Assembly: GCF_000375585.1 (NCBI RefSeq)
Contig: NZ_AQWP01000003.1
Span: 312,830-376,829 of the forward strand
Direction: 5' to 3'
Length of the DNA stretch: 64,000 nucleotides
From: Sinorhizobium meliloti 4H41
GTDB lineage: Bacteria > Pseudomonadota > Alphaproteobacteria > Rhizobiales > Rhizobiaceae
Shown here in pieces: positions 9,006 through 18,400 of this stretch. Under the pieces are notes generated by a model. That model saw only the letters and a list, made by a program, of their open reading frames with translations. It made no database searches and had not been told where the DNA came from. Each line of letters begins with the position of its first letter. Position 1 is the first letter of the stretch. The position numbers were made by a program, and so were the translations under genes.

Positions 9006-9869
9006 ATGCAAACCATCTCCAGCATAGCCGTCGATGCGCTCGCCTATGGCATGGTGCTGTTCGTGATCTCGATCGGCCTTTCGGTCACGCTCGGCCTCAT
9101 GCGCGTCGTGAATCTTGCCCACGGCGCCTTTGCGATGATCGGCGGCTATATCGCATCCTATGCGGCGCGTGATCTCGGGCTCGGCTACGGGGTCGCGGTG
9201 CTGATCGCGGTCTTCGGCACGATCGTCATCGCCATCCCGATCGAGCGCCTGCTCTACCGCCGCATCTACGGTCAGCCGGAACTGACTCAGGTGCTGATGA
9301 CGATCGGTATCACCTTCTGCATCATCGGCATTGCCAACTACGTCTTCGGCCCGACTCTCAAGACGATCCCGCTGCCGCCGAGCCTCGAGGGCTCCGCCGA
9401 TCTCGGCTTCCGTACGATCGCCGTGCACCGGATCTTCGCGATCGTCTGCGGCCTCACCGTTGCCGGAGCCCTCTGGTTTGCCATCGAGAAAACCGCCTTC
9501 GGGGTCAAGCTCCGCGCCGCCGTCGACAATGCGGCGATGGCGGCGGCACTCGGAGTGCGCACGGACGTCGTCTATGCCGTGAGTTTCGCCGTGGCCGTGG
9601 GGCTTGCCGCGTTCGGCGGCGTCGTCGGCGCGGAACTGCTGCCGGTCGAGCCCTATTATGCGCTCAGATACATGGTCACCTTCCTGGTGGTCGTTTCCGT
9701 CGGCGGAGCAGGGTCGATCCCGGGTGCACTTGCCGCCTGCCTCCTGCTCGGCGGCATCGATACGACGGGGCGCTATCTGATGCCGGAATTCGGAGAGTTC
9801 TTCTTCTATCTCGCCGTCATCGCCATCGTCTGCGTGTTTCCGCGCGGCCTTGCCGGGAGGATGAAGTAG
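9006..9869 (+). CDS. Branched-chain-type ABC permease LivH-like
   Basis: Inner-membrane permease of 287 aa with about eight hydrophobic segments. It carries the LivH hallmark RVVNLAHGAFAMIGGY near residue 33 and LRAAVDNAAMAAALGV (~170), the cytoplasmic loop that meets the ATPase. A 126-base gap separates it from the binding-protein gene; the downstream permease starts immediately after its stop codon, so the two are translationally coupled. Confidence 0.92.
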   Translation: MQTISSIAVDALAYGMVLFVISIGLSVTLGLMRVVNLAHGAFAMIGGYIASYAARDLGLGYGVAVLIAVFGTIVIAIPIERLLYRRIYGQPELTQVLMTIGITFCIIGIANYVFGPTLKTIPLPPSLEGSADLGFRTIAVHRIFAIVCGLTVAGALWFAIEKTAFGVKLRAAVDNAAMAAALGVRTDVVYAVSFAVAVGLAAFGGVVGAELLPVEPYYALRYMVTFLVVVSVGGAGSIPGALAACLLLGGIDTTGRYLMPEFGEFFFYLAVIAIVCVFPRGLAGRMK

Positions 9870-10877
9870 GTGACCATGGCAACGATGCACGAAGCAGCCA
9901 CGGCACTTTCTGCGGGCAGGCGGGGGTTCGGCCACGATCTTGCCGGCCTCGCCCTGATCCTCGTGCTGGCCGCCATCGGCTACCTGCTCTTTCCGAACAA
10001 TCTCGCGCTGCTCACCCGCATCATAGCGATCGCGCTGCTGGTCCTCTCGCTCGATCTCGTCACCGGCTATTGCGGCGTCGCGACCCTCGGCCATGCCGCG
10101 CTGTTCGGCAGCGGCGCCTATGCCGCCGGGATCGCGGCCGTGCATTTCGGCACTACCGATCCGCTCCTCATGGTCGCCGCCGGTATTCTCGGCGGTGCGG
10201 TGGCGGGGCTCGCCTGCGGGGTAGTGATCCTTCGGGCGCACGGTCTGCCGCAGCTCGTGCTCTCGATAGCGCTCATCCATCTGTTCCATGAATTCGCCAA
10301 CAAGGCCTCGTCCTGGACGGGGGGAAGCGACGGACTGGCCGGCATCGCGCCCGATCCGCTCATCGGCCTTTTTGCCTTCGACCTCTGGGGCCGCACGGCC
10401 TATGTCTTCGGCGTCGTGCTGCTCGCAATCGTCTTCGTGCTCCTGCGCCTCGTCGTGCGCTCGCCTTTCGGCATGCTCTGCCGCGGCATCAAGGAGGATC
10501 CGATCCGCATTCGGGCGATGGGCGCGTCGCCGACGATCGCCCTCCTCAAGATGTATGTGATTTCCGGCGCGGTCGCCGGCGTCGGCGGGGCGCTCAACGC
10601 CGTCTCGACGCAAGTCGTCGGTCTCGACAGCCTCTCCTTCACGCTCTCGGCCGAAAGTCTGGTCATGCTCGTGCTCGGCGGTACCGGCTCGCTCTTCGGG
10701 GCGCTTACCGGCACGATCGTCTTCATGTTCTTCGAAGATCTCGTCTCGGCGGCCAACCCGTTCCATTGGCTGACCATGGTCGGGGCCCTGTTGATCGCGG
10801 TCGTGCTCTTTGCGCCGAAAGGGCTTTACGGCACGGTCGCAGAAATCCTCGCGCGGCGATGGGGGGCGGGCCGATGA
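9870..10877 (+). CDS. Branched-chain-type ABC permease LivM-like
   Basis: Second permease, 335 aa, with the LivM hallmark DLVTGYCGVATLGHAALFGSG near residue 67 and the GIKEDPIRIRAMGA loop (~205). The frame opens at a GTG directly abutting the livH-like stop; ATGs at 9876 and 9885 are possible alternatives. Its TGA overlaps the ATG of the next ATPase gene (ATGA), a sign of translational coupling. Confidence 0.9.
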   Translation: MTMATMHEAATALSAGRRGFGHDLAGLALILVLAAIGYLLFPNNLALLTRIIAIALLVLSLDLVTGYCGVATLGHAALFGSGAYAAGIAAVHFGTTDPLLMVAAGILGGAVAGLACGVVILRAHGLPQLVLSIALIHLFHEFANKASSWTGGSDGLAGIAPDPLIGLFAFDLWGRTAYVFGVVLLAIVFVLLRLVVRSPFGMLCRGIKEDPIRIRAMGASPTIALLKMYVISGAVAGVGGALNAVSTQVVGLDSLSFTLSAESLVMLVLGGTGSLFGALTGTIVFMFFEDLVSAANPFHWLTMVGALLIAVVLFAPKGLYGTVAEILARRWGAGR

Positions 10878-11638
10878 GCGCCATATTCGAAGCCAGAAAT
10901 CTCAAGCGCTCCTTCGGCGGTCTCGCCGTCACCAACGATGTCAGCCTTTCCATGGCACCGGGCGACCGCGTTGCCCTGATCGGCCCGAACGGTGCCGGCA
11001 AGACGACCTTCGTCAATCTCGTCACCGGTAATCTGAAGCCGGATGCCGGAGAGGTGCGGATCGGCGGCGAAACCGTCACCCATATCGGCGCGATCGGCCG
11101 CGTCCGCCGCGGCCTCGTGCGTTCGTTCCAGGTGACGCGCCTTTTCCAGGACATGACGCCCGCCGAGCACGTGGCGCTCGCGATCCTGCAGCGCGACGGC
11201 CGGGCGGGCCGCATGTTCGGCAATTTCCTGGCGATGCCCGGGGTGATGGCAGAGGCCGGTAGCCTGCTTGGCAAGCTTGGCCTGCGCGATCTGGCGCACC
11301 GGCCGGTGCGCCAGATCGCCTACGGCCAGCAGCGGCTGCTGGAGATCGCGGTCGCGCTGGCGCTCAAACCTAAGGTTCTGCTGCTCGACGAGCCGGCAGC
11401 CGGCGTGCCGCAGAGCGACACGGGCCGCATCGAGCAGGCGCTCGCCGAACTTCCCGATGACCTTGCCGTCCTCATGATCGAGCACGACATGGATCTCGTC
11501 TTCCGCTTCGCCAAGCGCGTGATCGTGCTTGCTGCTGGCATGGTCATCTTCGACGGCTCTCCAGCCGGCGTCACCAAAGATCCGCGTGTGCGCGAAGCCT
11601 ATCTCGGGAGCTATGCCGATGCCGGCAGCGCCGCTTGA
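10874..11638 (+). CDS. Branched-chain-type ABC ATPase LivG-like
   Basis: ATP-binding subunit of 254 aa. Walker A is GPNGAGKTT (~43), the degenerate LivG-type signature is IAYGQQRLLE (~155), Walker B is VLLLDEPAAG and the switch is IEHDMD. The LivG insertion with VRSFQVTRLF is present. The start at 10874 overlaps the LivM stop by ATGA; a longer in-frame opening from 10766 only translates the livM gene out of frame. Partner of the LivF-like ATPase that overlaps its end. Confidence 0.92.
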   Translation: MSAIFEARNLKRSFGGLAVTNDVSLSMAPGDRVALIGPNGAGKTTFVNLVTGNLKPDAGEVRIGGETVTHIGAIGRVRRGLVRSFQVTRLFQDMTPAEHVALAILQRDGRAGRMFGNFLAMPGVMAEAGSLLGKLGLRDLAHRPVRQIAYGQQRLLEIAVALALKPKVLLLDEPAAGVPQSDTGRIEQALAELPDDLAVLMIEHDMDLVFRFAKRVIVLAAGMVIFDGSPAGVTKDPRVREAYLGSYADAGSAA

Positions 11639-12326
11639 AGTCGACAATCTCTCCGCCGGCTATGGGCCGACGCGGGTGCTGGAGGGGATTTCCTTTTCGG
11701 TGCCTGCCGGCGCGCGGCTTGCCGTTCTCGGCCGCAACGGCATGGGCAAGACGACGCTGCTCGCTACGCTCGCCGGGCAGACGCGCCGTTACGGCGGACG
11801 CATCCGTATCGGCGAGGCCGACGTCACCACGCTGCCGAGCGCATCACGCGCGCTGAAAGGCCTCGGCTTCGTGCCGCAGGCGCGCTGCGTCTTCCCGTCC
11901 CTGACGGTTGAGGAAAATCTCTTCGTCGGCCTCAAGGGCCGGCCGAAGACGGCGCTGAGCGAGGCCTATGAGATGTTTCCGCGCCTCTACGAGCGGCGCC
12001 GAAACCTCGGCTTGCAGCTTTCCGGCGGCGAGCAGCAGATGTTGTCAACCGCCCGCTCGATCCTCGGCCGCCCCTCGGTCCTGCTGCTCGACGAGCCGCT
12101 CGAAGGACTGGCCCCGGTCATCTGCGAGGAACTGATGAAGGCTTTCGCCGAGCTCGCGAAGACCGGCGACATGACCATCCTGCTGGTGGAGCAGCGCATC
12201 CAGAGCGCCCTCGATTTCGCCGACCGGGTGATCATCCTGGAGCGCGGCAGGCTCGCCTGGAGCGGAACGCCGGAGGCGCTGGCGAAGGAGCAGGCCACGG
12301 TCGAGCGGCTGCTGGGGGTCTCTTGA
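11619..12326 (+). CDS. Branched-chain-type ABC ATPase LivF-like
   Basis: Second ATP-binding subunit, 235 aa. Walker A GRNGMGKTT (~37), signature LSGGEQQML (~130), Walker B VLLLDEP followed by LEGLAPV, as in LivF proteins. Of two in-frame ATGs (11613 and 11619), the second is 8 bases after CGGGAG and is preferred. It overlaps the LivG-like gene by 20 bases and is the last gene of the importer operon. Confidence 0.92.
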   Translation: MPAAPLEVDNLSAGYGPTRVLEGISFSVPAGARLAVLGRNGMGKTTLLATLAGQTRRYGGRIRIGEADVTTLPSASRALKGLGFVPQARCVFPSLTVEENLFVGLKGRPKTALSEAYEMFPRLYERRRNLGLQLSGGEQQMLSTARSILGRPSVLLLDEPLEGLAPVICEELMKAFAELAKTGDMTILLVEQRIQSALDFADRVIILERGRLAWSGTPEALAKEQATVERLLGVS

Positions 12327-12368
12327 TCTCGACCGCTCCGGCGCTCGTCTCGAGTTGCCCGTGAGCAC

Positions 12369-13034
12369 CTACACGGGGAGATGGCCCGCAAGGGCCTGAT
12401 CGAATATGGAAACGCCGGCAGCGTCTTTGATGATTACCGGGGTGGCAGGGTAGGCCGCAAGCGCATGGGTCGTGATCCACGCGGACGCGACCGGAGACAT
12501 CCATGCGGTGAGGTTCAGGATGTCTTGGTGCAATGTCGGAATCGGTTGAGCGAGAATGGGCTCATAGTGGGCGATCCGATTACGCAGCCGGCGAAGGTCG
12601 CGCAGCTTTTGCGCAATGATCGCGCGCTTGAGGCCGGCGGTCTGAAAGATCGGGCGAAGCGTTCCCCAGAGGTGGTTCGAGGAGCGACCGAACACTGAAC
12701 TCCAGAACCCGAAACTCAGTTCCGCGATCATCTGGCTGTGGGTGGCCGCCTTGCCGTCGCGGAGAAGCGTCTGCTCGGCCTTCGCCACGCAATCCTGCTG
12801 GTACTTATCAGTCAATACGGCGGGGTCATGGAGCCACGCTGCACCATGCTTAGCGGTCAAGGCACCGTTCACCTTGTTCCGCAAGGCGACTTCCATCATA
12901 TGAAGAGAGGCGTAGAAGTCGGCGGATAGTCGAACGTTATAGCTATACAGGCGCTCGCCCAAGACCACGTCACCCTGAGCCCACCCCAAGTAGGTGGAGA
13001 AGCGATCCGCAGAGAGAATGTCGGCAAGGGGCAT
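12369..13034 (-). CDS. Abi-family protein with HEPN-type motif
   Basis: A 221-aa soluble protein matching what I know of Abi_2/Abi-like (abortive infection) proteins: opening LSADRFSTYL, LHMMEVALRNKVNG (~46), AELSFGFWSSVFG (~104) and RRLRNRIAHYEPI (~148). The last contains R-x4-H (RNRIAH), the catalytic motif of HEPN ribonucleases. Such proteins are linked to phage defence, often as an RNA-cleaving toxin, but many homologs are uncharacterised. It is transcribed against the liv-type operon, has no recognisable partner antitoxin, and the ATG lacks a clear ribosome binding site. The following 420 bases hold no gene, so it may be a recent arrival. Family call good, function inferred. Confidence 0.75.
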   Translation of the reverse strand: MPLADILSADRFSTYLGWAQGDVVLGERLYSYNVRLSADFYASLHMMEVALRNKVNGALTAKHGAAWLHDPAVLTDKYQQDCVAKAEQTLLRDGKAATHSQMIAELSFGFWSSVFGRSSNHLWGTLRPIFQTAGLKRAIIAQKLRDLRRLRNRIAHYEPILAQPIPTLHQDILNLTAWMSPVASAWITTHALAAYPATPVIIKDAAGVSIFDQALAGHLPV

Positions 13035-13456
13035 GTGGAGGGATTGCGGTCTGGTTGCTGAAGGATAGCTGCTAAACTAGGTGTGGGTCTTGTAACGAGA
13101 CGGTCTCCGTGCCATATAGAGCACGTATCCCCCGGCTGGTCACTGCTCCGCACACCGCCGGGGCAAGTTTTTTCTGGGGTAGACAGCAGGTCATAGCGTC
13201 CCCAAGTAGAGAACATTCTACTTACCACAAGGCTCGCTTCCCGCTCGATGAAAGCGTCCCCGCGGACGTGCATGGCATGAGCATCGCCGCGCTCTTCACC
13301 ACCGAAAAGCCGTTGAGGTGAGACGCCTTTCTGCGGGCGCTGAGCCGCATCAGTAAAGCCCCTTCTTTTTCGGTTGATCCTTCTGACCTGGAGGGTTTTC
13401 GCGGCCGGCTTCGGCGGCTTGCATTGAGTGCCAAGCCCGCGACTTGCCCTCATCCG
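13035..13456. other. Gene-free spacer between Abi-like and cyclase genes
   Basis: About 420 bases with a few short overlapping frames on both strands (up to about 70 aa), none with a credible start or a family I recognise. Composition is less GC-rich than the flanks. It should hold the promoter of the Abi-like gene; no clear -35/-10 pair, terminator, tRNA end or transposon terminus was seen. Confidence 0.5.
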
Positions 13457-15406
13457 CTATTTCAGCAGCCGTTCCCGCTCGCGCTCGTAATAGCGCGCGA
13501 GCGGCGGCAGCGCCGCCTTGAGTTCATCGAACAAACCGTCATCGGCAGCGATCTCGCCGCTGTATTTCCCGGCGAGGTAGGCGCGGTGGCGTGCGAGCGC
13601 CGGTTCCGAAGCCCCGTCGACCAGGGTGAAGATCGGGGAGACCGTGCTGCGTCCCTTGACGGTGATGCGGTCGAGCTCGGCAACCGCAAATTTCCGGGCG
13701 GCGAGTGTTGCAGTACGTTCGCCGAGGAGCAGGGGCACACCGTAGTCCTTGGAGGCACCTTCGAGGCGGGAGGCGAGATTGACCGCATCGCCCAGTGCCG
13801 AATAATCGAAGCGGCGGGCCGAGCCCATATTGCCGACGACGCATTCGCCCGTGTTGATGCCGATGCCGATCCTCAGCGCCTTCGGCGGACGCCCCGCCGC
13901 TTTCGCCTCGGCTTCCAGCTCTGCGTTGAGACCACCGAGGGCGGCAAGCATGTCGCGCGCCGCCTGAACGGCATGGACGGCATGGTCCGGATCGTCGAGG
14001 GGAGCGTTCCAGAAGGCCATCAGACAGTCGCCGATATATTTGTCGATCGTGCCGCGTCGGTTGAGCACCGCCTCCGAAAGAGGGGTCAGGAGCCGGTTGA
14101 CGAGCGTCGTCAGTCCTTCCGGATCGTCCTTCATGTCCTCCGATATGGTGGTGAAGCCGCGAACGTCGCAGAAGAGTACCGTGAGCGTCCGTCTTTCGCC
14201 GCCGAGCTTCAGCTGCGATGGGTCACTTGCCAGCCGCTCGACGAGGGCCGGCGAGAGATACTGCGCGAAGGCACGGGTGATTTCCCGCCGCCGCCGCCGT
14301 TCGTCCGCGTAGTCGAGGCCCGCCTGCCCCACCGCCACGGCGAGAAAGGCGAGTGCCGGGGCGAGGGGCGAGACGAACGCATGGCCGAGGCGCATCAGGC
14401 CGTAGCTCGCAAGAAAGATCAGAGTAAGGGCGAGGGCGCCGTAACCAAGCGTCTTCCAGCTCGTCGACCTGAGGACGGCAAGGGCTGCGGCCAGGCTGGC
14501 GAGGATGATCGCCGCGATGGCAATGCCCGCGCCCGCCTGCCTGACGAACAGCCGGTGCACGAGATTGTCGTAAATGGTCGCCTGGATTTCGGCACCGGCG
14601 ACGCGGCCGCGTGAGAAGACCGTGTCGGAGGTGGGGAAGGCATCGACGCCACCACCCGCGATGGTGGGCGCGTTCTGCAGGCTCAGGCCCACGATGACGA
14701 CCCTGTCGCGGAAGGTGCCCTCCGGCAGGAAATTCTCGGGATCGAGCGCCTGATAATAGGAAACGGTCGGATAGGTCCGGGCCGGGCCGAAGGTCTGCAT
14801 CAGCGCCCTTCTCGGCGGCACCGCGGGCTCGGCGCCGGCGACGGTCGCGAGCGTTGCGGCGAAACCGTCCGGATAGGCGGGGATCTGCCGGAGCGTTCCG
14901 TCGCCGCTGAGGCCGACCGAGGCGATGCCGACCTTCGCGCCCCGTGCCAGAAAGGCGGGTAGCGGCTCGATGCGCACGAATTGCTCGGCCTGCGGCGTGC
15001 GGATCAGCGTCTCGTCGCCGGCAAGCACCACATCCGGCCCGAGAACTTCGGCAAGCGCCTGATCGTTCTCCGGCGCGGCGGCCGGTTCGGCGAAGATCAC
15101 GTCGAGGCCGATCGCCCGGGCGCCGGCGGCCCTCAGGGCTTCGATCAGGCGGGCGTGCAGCGCGCGCGGCCAGGGCCATTGGCTGCCGATCTCGGCCATC
15201 GAGGGTTCGTCGATGGCGACGATGACCGGGCCGTCCTCCGGTAGCGATGGCCGGCCGACGATCGAAAGATAGTCATAGGCGCGCAGGTCCACCAGCGACC
15301 ACGTACCGGTCAGCGAGACAGCCGAGACGAGGGCGGCCACGAAAACCGTCAGGGCGGCAAGCTTTACCCGCCGGGAGGAAACGCGAAGCTCGCGCGAGCC
15401 GTTCAT
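13457..15406 (-). CDS. Adenylate cyclase with CHASE2 sensor domain
   Basis: Membrane-bound class III nucleotide cyclase, 649 aa. One N-terminal membrane segment (~16-36), a periplasmic CHASE2 sensor (~40-300, with PVIVAIDEPS and AIGLDVIF), three further membrane segments (~305-385) and a C-terminal cyclase domain (~405-600). The catalytic domain is complete: LFCDVRGFT (~413, first metal Asp), DKYIGD (~456, substrate Lys and second metal Asp), DYSALGDAVNLASR (~540, transition-state Asn and Arg). This pattern predicts cAMP. The ATG at 15406 overlaps the stop of the FecR-TPR gene (ATGA), so the two are translated together and the large outer-membrane protein probably feeds the CHASE2 sensor or shares its regulation. 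Confidence 0.92.
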   Translation of the reverse strand: MNGSRELRVSSRRVKLAALTVFVAALVSAVSLTGTWSLVDLRAYDYLSIVGRPSLPEDGPVIVAIDEPSMAEIGSQWPWPRALHARLIEALRAAGARAIGLDVIFAEPAAAPENDQALAEVLGPDVVLAGDETLIRTPQAEQFVRIEPLPAFLARGAKVGIASVGLSGDGTLRQIPAYPDGFAATLATVAGAEPAVPPRRALMQTFGPARTYPTVSYYQALDPENFLPEGTFRDRVVIVGLSLQNAPTIAGGGVDAFPTSDTVFSRGRVAGAEIQATIYDNLVHRLFVRQAGAGIAIAAIILASLAAALAVLRSTSWKTLGYGALALTLIFLASYGLMRLGHAFVSPLAPALAFLAVAVGQAGLDYADERRRRREITRAFAQYLSPALVERLASDPSQLKLGGERRTLTVLFCDVRGFTTISEDMKDDPEGLTTLVNRLLTPLSEAVLNRRGTIDKYIGDCLMAFWNAPLDDPDHAVHAVQAARDMLAALGGLNAELEAEAKAAGRPPKALRIGIGINTGECVVGNMGSARRFDYSALGDAVNLASRLEGASKDYGVPLLLGERTATLAARKFAVAELDRITVKGRSTVSPIFTLVDGASEPALARHRAYLAGKYSGEIAADDGLFDELKAALPPLARYYERERERLLK

Positions 15407-18400
15407 CAGAACCGCACTTTGACGGTGCCCTTGACCGTGGGACCCCAGCCGGGCAGCCCGTCGCGCACCTCGAACTCCTCGTCCAGAAGGTTGAAGCCGG
15501 CGAGCTCGACTTCGAACCGCTTGTCGAAGGGCTCCCATTGGAGAGCGGCGTCGAGCGTCCAGAAGTCGTCGTGGGTTATCGGCCCCTCCGCTCGCTCGCC
15601 TACATAGTTGGCGGCGACGGTCGTTTTGACATTGGCTGTGCTGACAAAGGTGAGTGCCACCTGGCCCGAATATTCCGGCAGGAAGGGCAGATCACCGCCG
15701 GCGCCTGCCGACCGGTCATCGCTTTCGGTGTGGGCCATCGTCGCCGACAGGCCGAATCCGTGACCGAGCGCGAGGTTTGCGGTCAATGCAACGCGGTCGA
15801 TGCGGCCCTTGTCGAAAGGGAAATCCGTCAGTGCGAAGAAGGGGCTGGTGACCGGGATGGCAATCGAACCGTCGCGAATTTCCTGGTGCTGGTAGTCGAC
15901 GGCTGTAAAGAGCCAGTCGTTCCACTCGGCATCCCAGCGCAAGGCCAGCGTGTCGGCATAGCCGCCCGTGCCGATAAGGAACTGGTTGGGCTGCAGTCCG
16001 ACGATGCCGACCGGCGCAAGCGTGGCAGAGCCGAAATTATAGCCTTCGCGCTGAACGGCGGCGCGCAGCCAATGGCCCTCGACCGGTGCCCAGGCGATCC
16101 CGAGTCTCGGCTCAAGCCGGATATTGTTGTCGTTGACGTCCTCTATGTAACGGGCGAACAGGGCGCCTTCGACTTTGAGGTCCGGGGTCATTTCATAGAG
16201 GACATCAACATAGGCTTTCGCGACCGCTTGCGTGGACGAGTCGAAGACGGCCGGTGAGCTGTCCGACCGGACCTTCCCGCCCTCAACGCCATAGCGCCAC
16301 GTCAGGTCCCCATCTCCATATAAGTGGTTCACTGCAGCGATATAGGTCCGCTCCTTCGTTTCAAGATCGATGGTCCCTCCAGCGCCGCTGGCATCCAGAA
16401 TGGATAGGCTATCACCGGTGCGGAGTTCCCTGAAAAACAACGCGGCGTTTCCGACGTTGCGGTATCCGAATGTATGGCTCCATGCGAGCCCGGAAATGAG
16501 GCCGGAAGACTCGTTCCCTAGCTCAAGGTCAGGCGGAACAGGCAGAAATTGCTGTGTCTCCTCGATATCGGAATAGTTCGCGAAGGCTACAATGCGGTCA
16601 TCGGGCGTCGGACTGGCCGTAACGTAGCCGTTGCCTCCGATTATCCGCAGGTCACGTTCCAGGCGCGCGCCTCCGGATTCAACCGTATCCCGCGGCTCCT
16701 CCCACTGGAACGTACCGTAGACGCTGATGGGGAACGGCGAGACCGCAAATCCGCGAACCGCAGCTTCCCCGACCCATCCGGTATGGTCCTCATTGGCGAT
16801 GAACCCGCCGCCGAGCTCCGTCTCGAAAAAGGGCGAACGCAGCAGATTGACCGTTCGCTCGCGGCTGGCGAGCATATGCGGCTCGATCAGAAGCCCCTGG
16901 ATGAGAGCGGAAAAGCTTGTGGTATTGACCGTGTTCGTGACGGCGTTGGCGGTGAAATCGTAAGCGTTGAAGAAGGGGTTGACGCTGCCGCGCACCGCCT
17001 GGTCGACATAGCTGGCGCCGGTGAAGGGATCGAAGACGGCGTCGCCGTAATATTGACCCCAGGCATCCAACCCCTGCAGGCGGAAGGCGTCGTTGAGCGT
17101 CGAACCTTGCTCCTGGTTGGCGCCGAGTGCCGCCGTGTCGCCGCCCTTGGCGCGGGTGCGGCGCAGGGCTTCCTGAGCATTGCGAATGGCCGCGTCCGCA
17201 TCATAGGCATCGATCGCGATCGCGGTTCTGACCGTCGCCACGACGGGATCGTTCGGGTCGAGCCGGTCGGCATTGTCGAGCGCCTGAGCTGCCGGAACGT
17301 GGTCGCCCTTCTCGTAATGCGCGGCTGCGAGCAGCAGCTGTGCGTTCGAATAGGCCGGGTTGGCCGTCGAGCCGGCGAGCAGGTCTTCCACCGCCTTGTC
17401 GGCCTCGCCGTTCTGCATGTGGTAGCGGCCGCGCGCCACGAGCGCCACGTCGAAGGAGGGATCGACGGAAAGCGCGGCGTCGATCTCGCGCTTCGCCTCG
17501 GCCATCCGCATCTCGTCCATGTATTGTATCGCAAGGTTTGCGTGCGAGACGGGATCGAGCGGATCAAGCGCGATCGCCTGCTTGAAGGCGGCCTCGGCGG
17601 CACGATTGTCGCCGCGCGCGCCCTGGACCAGCCCGAGGGCGTTCCAGATCGACGAGGAGCCTGGGGCAGTCTCGAGCGCCCTGTTCAGGTCGGCAAGGGC
17701 GGCATCAAGATCGTTCTCGATGTAAGAGCGGTAATGTGCGCGCGCCTCGAGCGCCGTCGGGTCTTCAGGGTCGATCGCAAGCGCCCGCTCGACGCCGTCG
17801 CGAAGCTCGTCGCGATCGTCCAGCAGCAGGGCGAGCTGCGCGCGTGCCGCAGGCAGGGTCGGGTCGTCGGGATATTGCTGCTCGGCCCTCTTGATCACTG
17901 CGATCGCCGCCGGAATGTCTTCGCGGAAGCCGGCGGTCCAGGCCCTGACCATGCCCGCATAGCGGCCGCTGGCATTGCGCGGCGGCTCCTCGACGCGTTC
18001 GGGGTTCGCGAGCCCGCGCGAGAAATAGCCGCCATAGGCCGCGATCGTGCGGCGGCTCGGGTCGAGGCCGCGTTCGGCCCTGTCGAACAAGCGCGCCGCC
18101 TCTTCATACCGGTTGGACGAGCCGGCGATCAATGCGCGCACGAGATCGGCACGCGCTGCCTGGGACCGGCTCAGTCCCCGTCCCGCCGCTTCCGCAAGCG
18201 CGGCCTGAGCCTTGTGGCGGCCATCGAGCGAAAGATAAATTTCCGCAAGCGTCAGCCACTCCTCGGTCGTGCGCGAGGCTGCGGGTTTCGCTTCGACGCG
18301 CGCGCGCTCCCGACGCATTTCGGGAACACTGAAGGGCGTGGCCGGCATCCAGACGAAGGCGTTGCGGAGCGACAGATGAAAGAGCATCTGCTCGCGGTCC

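Noticed and set aside
8904-10766. A 620-codon frame opposite the liv-type permeases, rich in Asp, Arg and His
   Set aside because: Low-complexity charged composition typical of antisense translation of membrane-protein genes.
13109-13321. 70-codon plus-strand frame in the spacer beside the Abi gene
   Set aside because: No ribosome binding site and no recognisable similarity.
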